DNA of 64,000 nucleotides. Origin: Calonectria ilicicola. Its lineage: Eukaryota; Ascomycota; Sordariomycetes; Hypocreales; Nectriaceae. The stretch is from positions 2,790,001-2,854,000 of the forward strand of contig CP085830.1 in assembly GCA_020809705.1 (NCBI GenBank). Direction: 5' to 3'. Below, in pieces: positions 11,663-22,662 of the stretch (position 1 is its first letter; each line of letters begins with the position of its first letter). The translations under genes and the position numbers were made by a program. Under the pieces are notes generated by a model that searched no databases, was not told the DNA's origin, and worked only from the letters and a program-made list of their open reading frames with translations.

Positions 11663-14038
11663 TTACTGGGTGGTGCTTCCGTTGAGTGGCACGTTGTCCG
11701 AGGGACTTTGAGGAACAGGTTGCTTGGTTCGAAGTGTCAAGGGAAAGGGGTACTCTTCGGGATCTTCCTCCTCACTGCGTATCTGTTAGTATTTGAAATC
11801 GGATAACAACCAGATCACTGTACTTACGGGAGTTTCCAAGCTACATAGTCCTCGGTGCTGAGACCTTCACGGCCCTCTTGCAGACTGGCAAAATCTCCTG
11901 GGGTCATCATACCAGTTCGGTCCCTTGGTGATCCCGGCACTGAGAATGGCCGAGAAATCTTCTGCTCCACACCTGGAATGAAATCTTCCTCCTCCTCACC
12001 AGAGAAGGATGCCGAGTAGGCACGGCGAAGGGCCAACTGTCGCGCCTTGACATACTCCATTCCCATTCGCTTCCAATCCAAGAGATCACTCAGACGCTCT
12101 GTGCGGTTTCGCTGGTTGATACGTTGTCGTCGACTCTTTTGGCAAAAGTCAAACATGTAAGACGTGAGCTGGTTGACAGAGTCATCCACTCCCTTGGTTC
12201 GGCGGTCCACGATGTAGATTCCGTAGTCGCTCGAGTTCTCGATGAGCTCTTCCATGTAACAACCAAATCCAGAAAGGTTGGTCGTGATGCTGGGAACGCC
12301 CATAACGGTACACTCAGCGGGAGTATATCCCCAAGGCTCATAGTATGAAGCAAAAACACCCAAGTGACAGCCTCGAACAAAGTCGTCATAGTCGAGGGGC
12401 AAGACAGGGTTGGCCGAGTTCAAGAACTCGGGATGGAAAACGACCTTGACACGATCGGTGTGGTCATTGAAGAGCTGCACACGTCTGATTTGGTTCAAGA
12501 CGGGATCCTCGTGGTCATTAACCATGTTGTGGGTGACAATCGGGGGAAGTCCGTGGCGCTTCATGGCGAACAGGCGTCGACGGAGGAGAACTCTGTCTGC
12601 GGCGGAAATGAGCTCCTTCTCATCAGGCATAGGGTCACCCTCATGCCACTTGAGGGATCGCTCAAAGATTCTGCGACCGATGCTCTGCTCAATCACATGA
12701 GTAGTATCCCGCAGGGACTTGATGACAGCTTGGCCCTTGAGAGCCTCAACAGTGAGGGAGGTAGTCTGAGCAGGCATAATAATGAAAGCTACAACCGTCA
12801 ACTTGCTTCCAGCGGATTTGAGTCTATGGTTCAATCGGGCTAGCGATTCGATGAACATATCGACTCCCTTATTTCGGAACTCGTATCGGCCTGCAGTGAA
12901 GATATATAGTGTGTTATCGGGGTCGAAGTCGTAGTGTCCATAGAAGTGACCTCGTACAAAGTCGTGGATCTTCTCCTTAGCTTGCTGGTGGAGGTTTTGG
13001 AATTCGTGCACAGCGGAAAACTTGGTAACATTCAGGCCGTTGGGCAATACACCATCGGGCTTTCGTTTTAGCAAGTGCTCGGATTCGAATGCGGTAATGT
13101 GTGAAACAGTCGTGAAGACGTCACAGGCGTGGGCAGCCGCTCGTTCGATACAGTATCGGTGGTAAATCCCTCGCTTTCCAGCCTCCGCATCGACATCAAA
13201 CCATTGAAGGTTGTTGTAGAAATCTACGGAGCCGGCGCATAGGTATCGACCCAGAATAGTTGCGTGTGTGGTGAAGATGGTTGTGATGTCGATGCGGCGT
13301 TTTTTGCATAGAGGCAGGGCAACACCTGCTAACCACTCATGGAAGTGAGCAATGACGGCCTTCTTCTTTTCATGAACAACAAACTAGTAGATGGTTAATT
13401 TTAAGCAAGTGAAAGCGGTGGCGCGGGCTTTTACCTCTCCAAGGAACCATGCGACTAAGTAACCAAAGACGATGGCCTCGTTTGTTTCGTCGTCGTTGGG
13501 TGGCGAGGGAATGCTGGCCATGTTCCAAAGATCCGCCTTCCACTCATCCATGTGGCGGTAAGCTGTTTTGGTATCGATGAGGAGGACGCGGGGAGCACCT
13601 TCAATTAGCCATCGACCATAGAGCATGCCAATTCCGCGGTCCTTCATAGACTGCATGGTGGCGGCCATCTCTGGGTTGGTGGGCTCCATCTCCTCGACCT
13701 CGACAGCGGCCTGCAAGGGTTAGTACGCGCTAGAGAATGATGGGATAGAGGAACACGCACCGAGTGGTGGTTGAGAGGACCGATGAGGGTATAACGGTCG
13801 CCATATTCGGCTGTCGTGACTGGTGCCTTGGATTTAATGACAGAGTAGATACCGCCGACTGCAGATTGAAGGGCGAGCGAGTCAGCAATGACGTAAATGG
13901 GGGCGCGCAAGCAAGCAAGCAAGCCAGAGAATGGGAGTTGCACGGAGGCTCACCTCGATGGGCTACTTCGGTAGCAACTTCAAAGAGCAGGTGGTTCTTG
14001 ATGTCGCGAGTCTGGGGTTGCTCGCCTTCGGAACCCAT
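11663..14038 (-). CDS. GSY1: Glycogen [starch] synthase (GT3 family), 708 aa, 5 exons
   Basis: Transfers glucose from UDP-glucose to the non-reducing ends of glycogen in the cytosol. Exons are 13954-14038, 13761-13858, 13435-13710, 11828-13383 and 11663-11774; all junctions are GT...AG and the joined frame is 709 codons, the usual length for fungal Gsy. The N-terminal [20 protein letters not shown] is the nucleotide-sugar site. [10 protein letters not shown] carries the family's catalytic E-x7-E pair (about E502 and E510). The Arg cluster [13 protein letters not shown] (about 570-583) is the glucose-6-phosphate and inhibition switch. The C-terminal tail keeps [10 protein letters not shown] and MMTPGD, which match the phosphorylation sites of yeast Gsy2, so allosteric and phospho-control should both be intact. 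Three AGGGG (STRE-like) motifs lie within 120 bp upstream of the start. Confidence 0.97.
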
Positions 14039-17000
14039 GGCGAATTTGAGGGGCTGGGAACGTTGGGGCAGAAGGGGTCAGGTGGTGATAAGGTGATGAA
14101 GCTACAGCTGACGGATGATTGGGACAGAGCTTGGACGAGCTCGCACCGGAGGGGGACGGTGATGGGGGTCTGCGGGAGGTAGAAATAAAGATGCTTGGTG
14201 ATAATGAAGCTGTAGAGCTGTCGAAAAAAGCCAATTGAGGAGATTTCAGGTGGCTAAGAGGCGAAACCGGAGCTTGTCCGGGATGCGAGTCGAGGGAAGG
14301 TAGTGGTGAGGTTGCGTCAGAGCGCTGCTGAATGCGACCGACCGGATCAGCAAGCGAGGGGGCAAACAGGGTTTGTTGAGCGCAGCGAGTTGGTTGCCAC
14401 GCTAAGCGTTAGAGGGGCGCACAAGCTTGCAAAGCCGTAATTGACGTCTGGTTTGTGGATAGCTTCGCCCTAGGCTGGAGGAGGAAGACGGATGAGGTGG
14501 AGGAGGAGCGGTAGGATGATTTAGAGCAAGCCCGCAAGACGATGAGAGGGCGGGGTGGATGGGGCGCAAAGGCAAATGCTGGGCCGTCCAGAAGGGGAAA
14601 GACTCCGAAAAGAAGGATGACCAACAGCAGCAAGCAGCCTCCTTGAGAGGAAGGAGAAGAGGTGAGGGGGAGGTGAGCGTCAACCTGGCGTGGACTGATG
14701 ATTTTCTGGGTGGTGATGCCGTGCATCATGTACTTTTCTCCCTCCAAGTCAGCTAGGCCTGCACAACAACCATGCCATTGCCCTGCCGGGTTTAGGCCTG
14801 ATGCGCTGCGGGCTGTGGCACGCTAGCTGCGTCGCTCCAGAGCACGCAGTGGGGGCCTGAGGGGCTTGGGGCCTTGGGGTTTAAGGAGTCCAGGGCAGTC
14901 CAGTGGAGAGCCATCACCAAGCAACGGGGCCTCTCGGGCCTCTCGGGCCCCACGCTTGCCATAACGCTCGCCGAGCTGCCCCAAGTTGTGCCCCGCTCAA
15001 GCTCCCCTCCCGCAGCCCAGCTCTGGTGGGGAAGAGAGACCTTGTGATACTGTGAAAAAGTCAACTGGGAGACTGACTTCACATCGCCCGCCAAATACCT
15101 CCGCCCCTCAGCCTTCCCAGGGCGAATCCGACATGGACAAGCCGTTGCGGCCGCCACCAATCTTGCCCCGATCTTGTCCCATACCGTCGGTGTGATTTTT
15201 GACAGACATTTCCCAGGAACTTCCTCAGACCCCAGGGCGCCACCGTTGAGCCCAGGCCTTGCCACAGGTCAAGTGTTTCAGTCAGATCTGCCCCTCAATT
15301 GAGAGCTCCTCCTGGAGCTGAGGTTCTGGCTTCGCGAAGCCCAACGTCAAAGTCCCCAACGCCGAGCAAGATCCTGTCCGTCCGTGGTTACCCCATGCCC
15401 AATTATCCTGAATCGGTCGACTACAGCACGTTGAATCCATGCCCTGGTCCAGGACGCCTCTGGCAAGACCGCCTTTGGCTTTAGCCGAGGATTGCTGGTC
15501 TTGGGAAATGAGTTCTGGCCAGCATCTGCGACGCGATGCTATGTCTGGTTGCTGTCTGGTTACATGCGTCTGTAGCACGACCGGGATGACGACACGGAAT
15601 GCGGGGAATGCCAATCACACTACTGTCATCTCTTTTGCGTCGCCTCCAGCCCCGTCCCCCCAGCTCCACCCGTGCCTCCTCCTCCACCTCCATAGCTGGC
15701 TTTACTCTGCTGTGGTTAACTCGAAACCCTGAGGACCGTATGCCTAGAAAGCGCATGACAGGAGCAAAGGCGGAAGAAAGACGAACAAGAACAAAACTCG
15801 ACCCATGCCGGCCCGACCCTTGGAGCGCACGGCTGGGACTCGGAGGCTCGAAACGCAGCCGCCGAGTTGCACGGTTTTTCATGACAAGCCCCCCCGTAGC
15901 ACCCTCGTGCCACATGCACTTCACCCCTGTACATATCTGCAGCGCAAGCGCCATCGCTTCTTCCATACATGTACAGATGCAGGTTGCGCCGCTGCACTGC
16001 CTGTGTAACATTGTAGCATGAAACAGTCATCTCCCCATTCCATCACAATGCCATTGCTACTCCGAAATCCATCTTCCTGGACTGGCGCATGCCCGTGCGC
16101 GCTTCGCAATCTCTGCCTCCCTGTCTCACATGCTCCTTGGCAGCTGTTTCTGAATGCCCTCAAGCTGTCATTTAACTCGTTTGAGCCACAGCTAGGCAAG
16201 AAGAAAATTACAAATCTGCTGGTTCTAATTAAGATTTCCAATTCGACCAACCTGCGCTGCCGGGTGGCAACCTGTCTCGAAACACCTTGGCAGACAGTGA
16301 ACCATCGGCATCATCCGGCAACTTTCCTGTAGAGCATGTTGGAAAAATCTTCAATGATCCCCCACATCATCCTGTCTTACCTTGCATACCCTCCAAATAC
16401 AGAAAGGAACATCCCACGCTGCTGGCATTGCCAAGGCACAGACTGCCGATCTTAGCTCACTTCTCCAAGATCTTGACGAACCCCCTCAGGCATAAAAAAT
16501 CAGCTTACCATAGCTATTCAGCCAGTGACAGCGGGTAGAGCTAGGTTTGACAACGTCTGTGAGTACAAAACCGAAAGCAGCCTCGGCAACCCTCACTCGT
16601 ACTACCCTCGCTCGCAGTTCAGTTTAGCTCTTGCCAAAACGGGACAGACATAAATTCCTGTAATCGCGATAATCAGACCTAGTTGATAACAATGATTTGA
16701 AAATGAATTACATTCCTGGCAGTTTCTCTTTCATATCGCCTATCAACGCATTTGCCGTCTGACCAATACCTTCACGTTTCATAAACACATGGCTGACTGT
16801 CGGCCCAATGAGATCAGACCCGATCTTGATTGTTGAGGAAATTCTCGAACATCTTTAGAAACAATCCCATTCAATCAGAACCCTGGTTTCAGATGATGAT
16901 AATTCCACCTGAGTAAGGTTGCTTTGGAAACACCCTACGATTCATGCGTCAATTGATGTCATAAAATTTGACATGATCCTCCCAGACGTCATGTCGCATG

Positions 17001-17758
17001 ACCGGCCGTTTAGTGGGATCATGAGTGGCTAGTCTCAATATTAACCTCCAGCCACGAGAAACCGTGTTAACGCATTTACAATCCGCGTGAAGCAAGAACT
17101 ACCGCCGACCCAATCAATTATATTGACTTGTTATCCTTTACCCTACTTATAATTACATACAAGACCTGCAACTGGATGAGCTCTGGTAGATTTTCAGAAG
17201 CAGTGTGCCCTGCCATTGATACACAAGAAAAAGATGAATTTTTAACGGGCCCAAAACTAGATACACTATGGACGAAGAAGCTCGGATCCAACTATACCGG
17301 AAAGACCATCATGGTGAGAGACTACAGCTCGGAAGTATATGAACACGAGCTGGAGAATATTCCTCAAGCTCACAGATGCATAGCCAAATACTTAGGCTCT
17401 TCTATGAAATTTTTCATGTGCCTATTTTTTTTTTCTCTTAATTATACACATTTGTCGCAGTGCAAATCAATCTGGCAATTCAAAACTCAATCTACAGCCT
17501 TGCTCCAGTGTACAGCACTATTGGTCAACACCTGAGCCCGAACCACCCCGCGGTGGGGCCCCAAGTGCAAGGCTGCCAAATTTTCCTAAAAAAAAAATTC
17601 GGACTGCCACCGTCTTTGCGACTGGCTTCGTCCATAGACCTGCATTCAAGATCGTCTAGATACCCGGAGACGCCCAATCTCCACGCGGATAGAAACATCT
17701 GTTCGCTCAATTCAGTTTCTTTCCAGGGCAATTTTCCTCTCGAGAGAAGCTACTCAAA
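14039..17758. other. 3.7-kb divergent intergenic region between glycogen synthase and Ytm1
   Basis: This holds the promoters of both flanking genes. Proximal to glycogen synthase, AGGGG motifs occur at 14049, 14073 and 14150. A tandem CCTCTCGGG lies near 14930-14950. Between 16600 and 17500 the sequence is more AT-rich. A frame at 17128-17535 encodes a stretch that looks more protein-like than its surroundings but has no identified family (see findings). No other gene is supported. Confidence 0.5.
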
Positions 17759-19231
17759 ATGGGTGACGTTGCACAGGTAAAGGTCGTCTTCACCACGACG
17801 GAACAGGACCTCGTCCTTCCTGAGGAGAAGCGACAACTTCTTGTGCCTGCCGGTACGTTTATTGCGGCCCTGTTTCATCAATGGATCACCATGGGACTAT
17901 ACATCTAACATACCTTAGACATCAAGCGCTATGGCCTCTCCCGTATTCTCAACTCCGAGTCTATGCTTGACACCTCCTCCCCCGTTCCCCTCGACTTCCT
18001 CGCCAACGGTACCTTCCTAAGCACCTCCATCGAAGAATACCTCGCTACCAACGGCCTTTCGTCGGAATCTACCCTCACCCTGCAGTATGTCCGCAGCTTG
18101 GTCCCTCCCGTCTATGAAGCAAGCTTCGAGCACGACGACTGGGTCAGCGGCGTGGACGTCCTCTCTGCGACTTCTGCCGCCGGCCTCTTGGCTGGGGATG
18201 CTCAAGTCCAGGACAGAGTAGCCAGCGCATCATACGATGGCCTCGTGAGAGTGTGGAATCCTTCTGGGGATGCGATTGCTGTCTCTAAGACTGGCGGTCA
18301 CAGCCAGAGGGTCAATGCTGTGAAGTGGATTTCCCAGAAGCAGCTTGTGTCGGCTGGTCTGGATCGAAAAGTCATTGTTTGGGACTACAGCGAGTCCGAT
18401 GATGGCTTCTCTGGTGCCCTCAAGGCCAACATGGAACTCTGGGGCCATGGAAAGGACATTAACAGCATCGATGTCAACGGCGCGACGAAGCGAATTCTCA
18501 CGGCCTCGTCTGATGGCCGTGTCGGTCTGTGGTCGTCTTCGAAACGCACCGCTCCCCAAGCGGACCCCGAAAGTTTACCTTCAGCACACAGCACCAAGCG
18601 GGCCAAGCTCGCAAGCGCTGCCAATACTGCCCAGCGAGGTCCTCTCGCCATGATTTCAGCTCATGACGAACCCGTCACTGCCGCCATCTTCCACCCCACC
18701 GATTCTACAGTCGCCTACTCGGTGTCAAAAGACCACACCCTAAGGACTCTGGATTTGACCACACAGCGCGAGGTCAGCCGGTTGACAACTATGCATCCCC
18801 TCCTCTGTGCCACTGCCCTGCCAAACTCATTGGTTGCGGCCGGCTCCTCTGCTAGGCACATCACTCTGCTTGACCCTCGTGAGTCGGCTTCCGCTACTTC
18901 CACCATGACCCTCCGCGGCCATATCAACATGGTCGTGTCGCTCTCCCCTTCACCCGATAATGAATATTCCCTTGTTTCTGGTTCGCACGATAGCACATGT
19001 CGTGTATGGGATCTGCGAAGCGTGCGCGTGGGAACCTCTGAGGAAGGTGGCGGTAGCGTCAGCGAGCCTGTGTACACAATTGGTAGGGAATGGCTCAGTG
19101 GCAAGAAGCTGCCACCGGCTGGCGATGGCGCCAAGGTGCTGAGTGTTGTGTGGGATAAGACATGGGGCATTGTGAGTGGTGGCGAGGACAAGAAGGTTCA
19201 AATCAACCGGGGTCGGGGTCTGCTGGCTTAA
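17759..19231 (+). CDS. YTM1: Ribosome biogenesis protein Ytm1 (WD40), 468 aa
   Basis: Nucleolar WD-repeat protein of the Nop7-Erb1-Ytm1 complex, needed for 27S pre-rRNA processing and 60S subunit maturation; the AAA ATPase Rea1/Midasin later removes it. Exons are 17759-17852 and 17919-19231; the donor is GTACGT, the acceptor TTAG, and the join restores PADIKRYGLS. Residues about 6-95 form the NLE ubiquitin-like domain (VKVVFTTTEQDLVLPEEK), including the conserved SSESTLTLQYVRS segment, which contains the acidic residue expected to bind the Rea1 MIDAS. WD repeats follow, with visible units such as VASASYDGLVRVW, LVSAGLDRKVIVWD and LVSGSHDSTCRVWD. It ends SGGEDKKVQINRG, typical of the family. 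A small transposon-like element begins 73 bp after the stop and probably lies in or near its 3' UTR. Confidence 0.95.
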
Positions 19232-19304
19232 TAGATTGACTGTTAGACATTAAAATGCAAAAGGGGAGAATTGGTTATGAGAAATGAGAAATCAAGGGTA
19301 TATA

Positions 19305-19525
19305 CAATACAATGCTTGAAAGATTATACTCTCTTTACTTTTCCTATCATTTCCTAGCTATCTGGTAAATAAAATAAATGAGCAAAATAATTCAAATGAG
19401 ATTATTTATGTACTTGTGTATTTATTTATTCATTTTTGCCGTCAAATTGATGTTTGAAGCAGTTAGGTTCCATGGTATCCAAAGTGAAGACGCCACAGGT
19501 GGACAGTCTTTCAAAGGTCTAATTG
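19305..19525. mobile_element. MITE-like element, copy B (221 bp, TA-flanked)
   Basis: The left end reads CAATACAATGCTTGAAAG and the reverse complement of the right end reads CAATTAGACCTTTGAAAG, with TA directly outside both (19303-19304 and 19526-19527). The left arm (CTTTACTTTTCCTATCATTT followed by CTGGTAAAT) aligns with copy C at 39462. The right arm contains GTTAGGTTCCATG, matching the GTTAAGTTCTGTG of copy A. The centre is AT-rich and non-coding. It occupies most of the 380-bp gap between the convergent genes for Ytm1 and the exonuclease. Confidence 0.75.
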
Positions 19526-19611
19526 TACTTTGTCTGTCTAAGAAATGACCATCTATACCTGACACGTCATAAAATTTCTATTACGCCAAGCCGATTTCCC
19601 AATATACCTAT

Positions 19612-21259
19612 TTACTTCGATGCATTTCGCAAATCCTCCAGCTCCGCCATCAATTCCTTATCCTTGAGAACCGCGTTTGGGGCGAGGAACGAGAGAACTT
19701 CATTCCTCAATCTGTCCTTTGAGAATGGCAGTTTTTCTAATGCGATTGCCTCAAGAATATATGTCACAACTGTGTTTGTTTTTAATGGCAGAATCTTTGT
19801 GATGGACTCGGGTGAAAGATTGTTGTTGCTATGCCATATATAATATATTCGAATAGCATTGTGCGCCGCAATCAATCCGCCCTTTTTAGAACAATAGTTT
19901 TGGACTTGGAGATCCGCAGTTGCAATACGGGGATCAGGCCCCTGGGTTCCATTGCTGGCTTTGGGGGGGCCAGAGAGCGCGGCGTTTTTCTTGGCCGGGG
20001 ATGGGTCCGATTCTGTGATATCTGAGGCCTTGTTTGGCAACTCCACCTCCGTGTCTGCATCAATTTCCTCTACTGGAGCAACTCTGATCTTCAAATTTTT
20101 CTCCGAAAATTCAGGTCGTGGGGGGCATGGGTCAAGCCCTTCTCGCTCATGCTCAAGGACATAATACAACTGAACACCAGCGTATGCATCAGAGGCAGCG
20201 TCTAGAACACATTAGCTAATGGTGGCTACACATGGTTTGGACCGCGGTCTTACATTTTATTTGGGGTCCTAAAAGTGTCGCCATCCAGTTACCAGTACGA
20301 ACAGAGGGTCCTTTGTACATAGGAAGCCGAAGCACATCCTGCACCTGCGTAGACATTGCCACACAAGTCTTGTTGATGCGATTCAACTCGCCAGTTTTGC
20401 AATATTTAACAAGCTTATAAAGATGGCTCAACTCAAATATGCCCTTCGTTTCGATGCCGAGATTCTTTTTCAGTCGCGTACAATCGCCCTTTATATTGAC
20501 GCCCACTTTGCTTATTTTGTCGCTCTCCATGATCTGGCGAAAAGTCGGTGCCACAAAGTCATCCTTTGCGAAAACACCCACGTGAAACAGACCAATTCGA
20601 CTGGGACTGGCGATTTGAATGAGGGAAACATTTTCGCGCACTGAGCCTCCACCCCGAACCCCGATCATCCATTCGAGGTCAAATCCGATAACCTCTTCTT
20701 CAAGGAAATGTTTCTTGCAAACGTACTCGACCTCGTGCTTGCTAGTACAGTAGTGGACTTTGACGTTTTGCACCGAGCCGTCCTCTTGAATCCGCCTATA
20801 CATTGTGTAGGACCAGAAGGATTCTGGAGAGTCCTTTTCGCTCCGTAAGGCAGTCTGGAAGAGTTCATTGGAGATGGTGTAATCAAGGGAGGTTACCGGG
20901 GGAAGAATCTCCGGCGTAGTCTCATTTTCCACTTCTTGCTCAGTTTCAGGCTCAATGCCATCGATATCAATCTTCTCGGTGTTAACGTGCGGGGTATCTT
21001 CAGCAGGTGGAGGAGAAGTCAGTAATGCTTCATTCTGGTCAAGCCATTCTATAATGTCCTGTTCAAACTGTTCGTCGTCGCTAAAATACTCATGGTCGTG
21101 ATCCGCAACTTGAGAGTTATCACTTGAATGAGGCCCAACAGAATGAACGAATCGTGACATATCCAGCGAAGGGTATAGTGGTGTCGAGTCATTCGCCATG
21201 GGAGCGAAACGAATGCCGGAACCGGGACTCCATGATCGATTTTGGTGCACAGGTGACAT
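19612..21259 (-). CDS. DEDDy-type 3'-5' exonuclease domain protein, 531 aa
   Basis: Likely a nuclear or cytosolic 3'-5' exonuclease of the DnaQ/RNase D-like (WRN exonuclease) superfamily. Exons are 20254-21259 and 19612-20201; the 52-bp intron has donor GTAAGA, branch GCTAAT and acceptor CTAG, and joining restores KYAASDAYAG. All catalytic residues are visible: FDLEW (D194, E196), VNIKGDCTRL (D259) and YAASD (Y336, D340), which is the DEDDy signature. The N-terminal ~120 residues are acidic and disordered. The C-terminal ~190 residues have no family I recognise, and no helicase domain is present. Filamentous fungi have several such proteins, including the quelling factor QIP of Neurospora; I cannot assign this one to it. 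The polypeptide ends 87 bp from element copy B. Confidence 0.88.
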
Positions 21260-21835
21260 GGTGTGTTTGGGTCTTCTATCCTTTAGATGTCAGAAGCCCC
21301 ATTTGTTGGAATGGGGCAATATATGGGCATTATCTAACCTTGAAGGAGGGGCAAATTGGTGATGTCTTTTAGGCTTTATTACATTGCCAGAAATGGTTTC
21401 CCATGTCAGAGTGCGACGTGGGAAGAGAGCAATTGCACCCAAAGCCGCGTTTCCATCACGGCGAATAACCATAGCCCAAAGTCTGTACGTTCTTGAATCA
21501 GGGCCAGGCAGCCACGACACGGGTTTGGGCGTTGCTAACCGCCGCGCTTCACAGCGAATGGTGGAGAGATGTGACGCTACAATGCTTAGTCACGCGCGCG
21601 GGCTCACGTGGAGTCGTGCTAGCTATGCCCACACCTCTGACCCTTGCATTCCCATCCCACTTTGTGGCAGTTTGGGCGACTAACGGATATTTGACCACGA
21701 CGAAAACCAGCGACAGTGCAGAACTCCGAGATTTAAACGAACTGTACTGAGAGTACCTCCCCGATTGCGGATCTTTTGTTGTTGCTAGACCACCTTCAGC
21801 CAGAATCCCTAATCCACGCAAACCCATCCACCACC
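21260..21835. promoter_or_regulatory. Divergent promoter region, exonuclease / LSM5
   Basis: These 576 bases separate two divergently transcribed genes and must hold both promoters. No clear TATA box is seen. The stretch just before LSM5 is pyrimidine- and CA-rich (CAACCC, CCACC), as in fungal 5' leaders. Confidence 0.5.
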
Positions 21836-22356
21836 ATGGCTTCTCAGTTGCTACCCCTCGGTGAGTCTCTAGCCTGAGACCAAAGGCTCAACTCTCGATT
21901 CCTCTGCTAACAAACTACCAGAGCTCATCGACAAGTGCGTTGGCTCCAAGATCTGGGTCATTATGAAGGGAGACAAGGGTAGGTTCGGCCGCTGCAATTG
22001 TGGGTGTAACCACTGCTAACGAGGAAAAAAGAATTCAGCGGAACACTCCTCGGTTTTGATGACTACGTCAGTAAGTAGTGTGACATCCGGAAGTAGCTAC
22101 ATGGTACTAATATGTAATGTAGACATGGTTCTAGAGGACGTGACTGAGTTGTATGCACTGATTCCTTAACCACACTTCTTCCTATGTCATACTAACTTCT
22201 CAGTGACTACTCTGGTAACCACACGAAGCTACCAAAAATCTTATTAAACGGAAACAATATCTGCATGGTAAGCATATTTTGACTTCCTTTTACCTTTAAT
22301 CCTAGCTGGCTAACCAATGCTAGTTGATTCCTGGAGGCGAGGGGCCAACAGCTTGA
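21836..22356 (+). CDS. LSM5: U6 snRNA-associated Sm-like protein LSm5, 81 aa, 6 exons
   Basis: A core subunit of the LSm2-8 ring, which binds the U6 snRNA 3' end in splicing, and of the cytoplasmic LSm1-7 ring, which works in mRNA decay. It is built from six small exons: 21836-21860, 21922-21978, 22032-22070, 22123-22150, 22204-22267 and 22324-22356. All junctions are GT...AG and the joined frame is exactly 82 codons. Sm1 is visible as [20 protein letters not shown] followed by DYVNMVLEDV. Sm2 is [15 protein letters not shown], nearly identical to the LSm5 consensus LLNGNNIxMLVPGG. The length is normal for the family. It lies convergent to RPB11, with 306 bp between the stop codons, and divergent from the exonuclease gene. 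Confidence 0.95.
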
Positions 22357-22662
22357 GCTTCCTCATCACCAAACTCAGACCAGGTCTCAAAATAATCCAT
22401 GTCGGCTTTGAAACAGCCAGGAGTTTTACAAAATATAGTCACACAAGGCAAGGCGGGGCGACTAAGTGTAGCTTCCCATACATATCGATCAATGACCGAA
22501 ACTGAATGTAGTCAAACAAAACAGCAGGGAAAGAAATACATTTTGTCTTCAGTTCGTTGTGTCTTCCATGTTTTTGGCGAAATAGCAGTAATTATAAATC
22601 CCCAACGCCAGCCACCCATGGAGTCGTATTTATGTAGGGTCAATTTCCCGAGACCCAGTCCT
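22357..22662. other. Convergent 3' region, LSM5 / RPB11
   Basis: A 306-bp gap between two convergent stop codons. It should contain both 3' UTRs. Nothing else is visible. Confidence 0.6.

Noticed and set aside
12364..12843. 159-codon plus-strand frame inside glycogen synthase
   Set aside because: It is an antisense shadow of the conserved coding exon.
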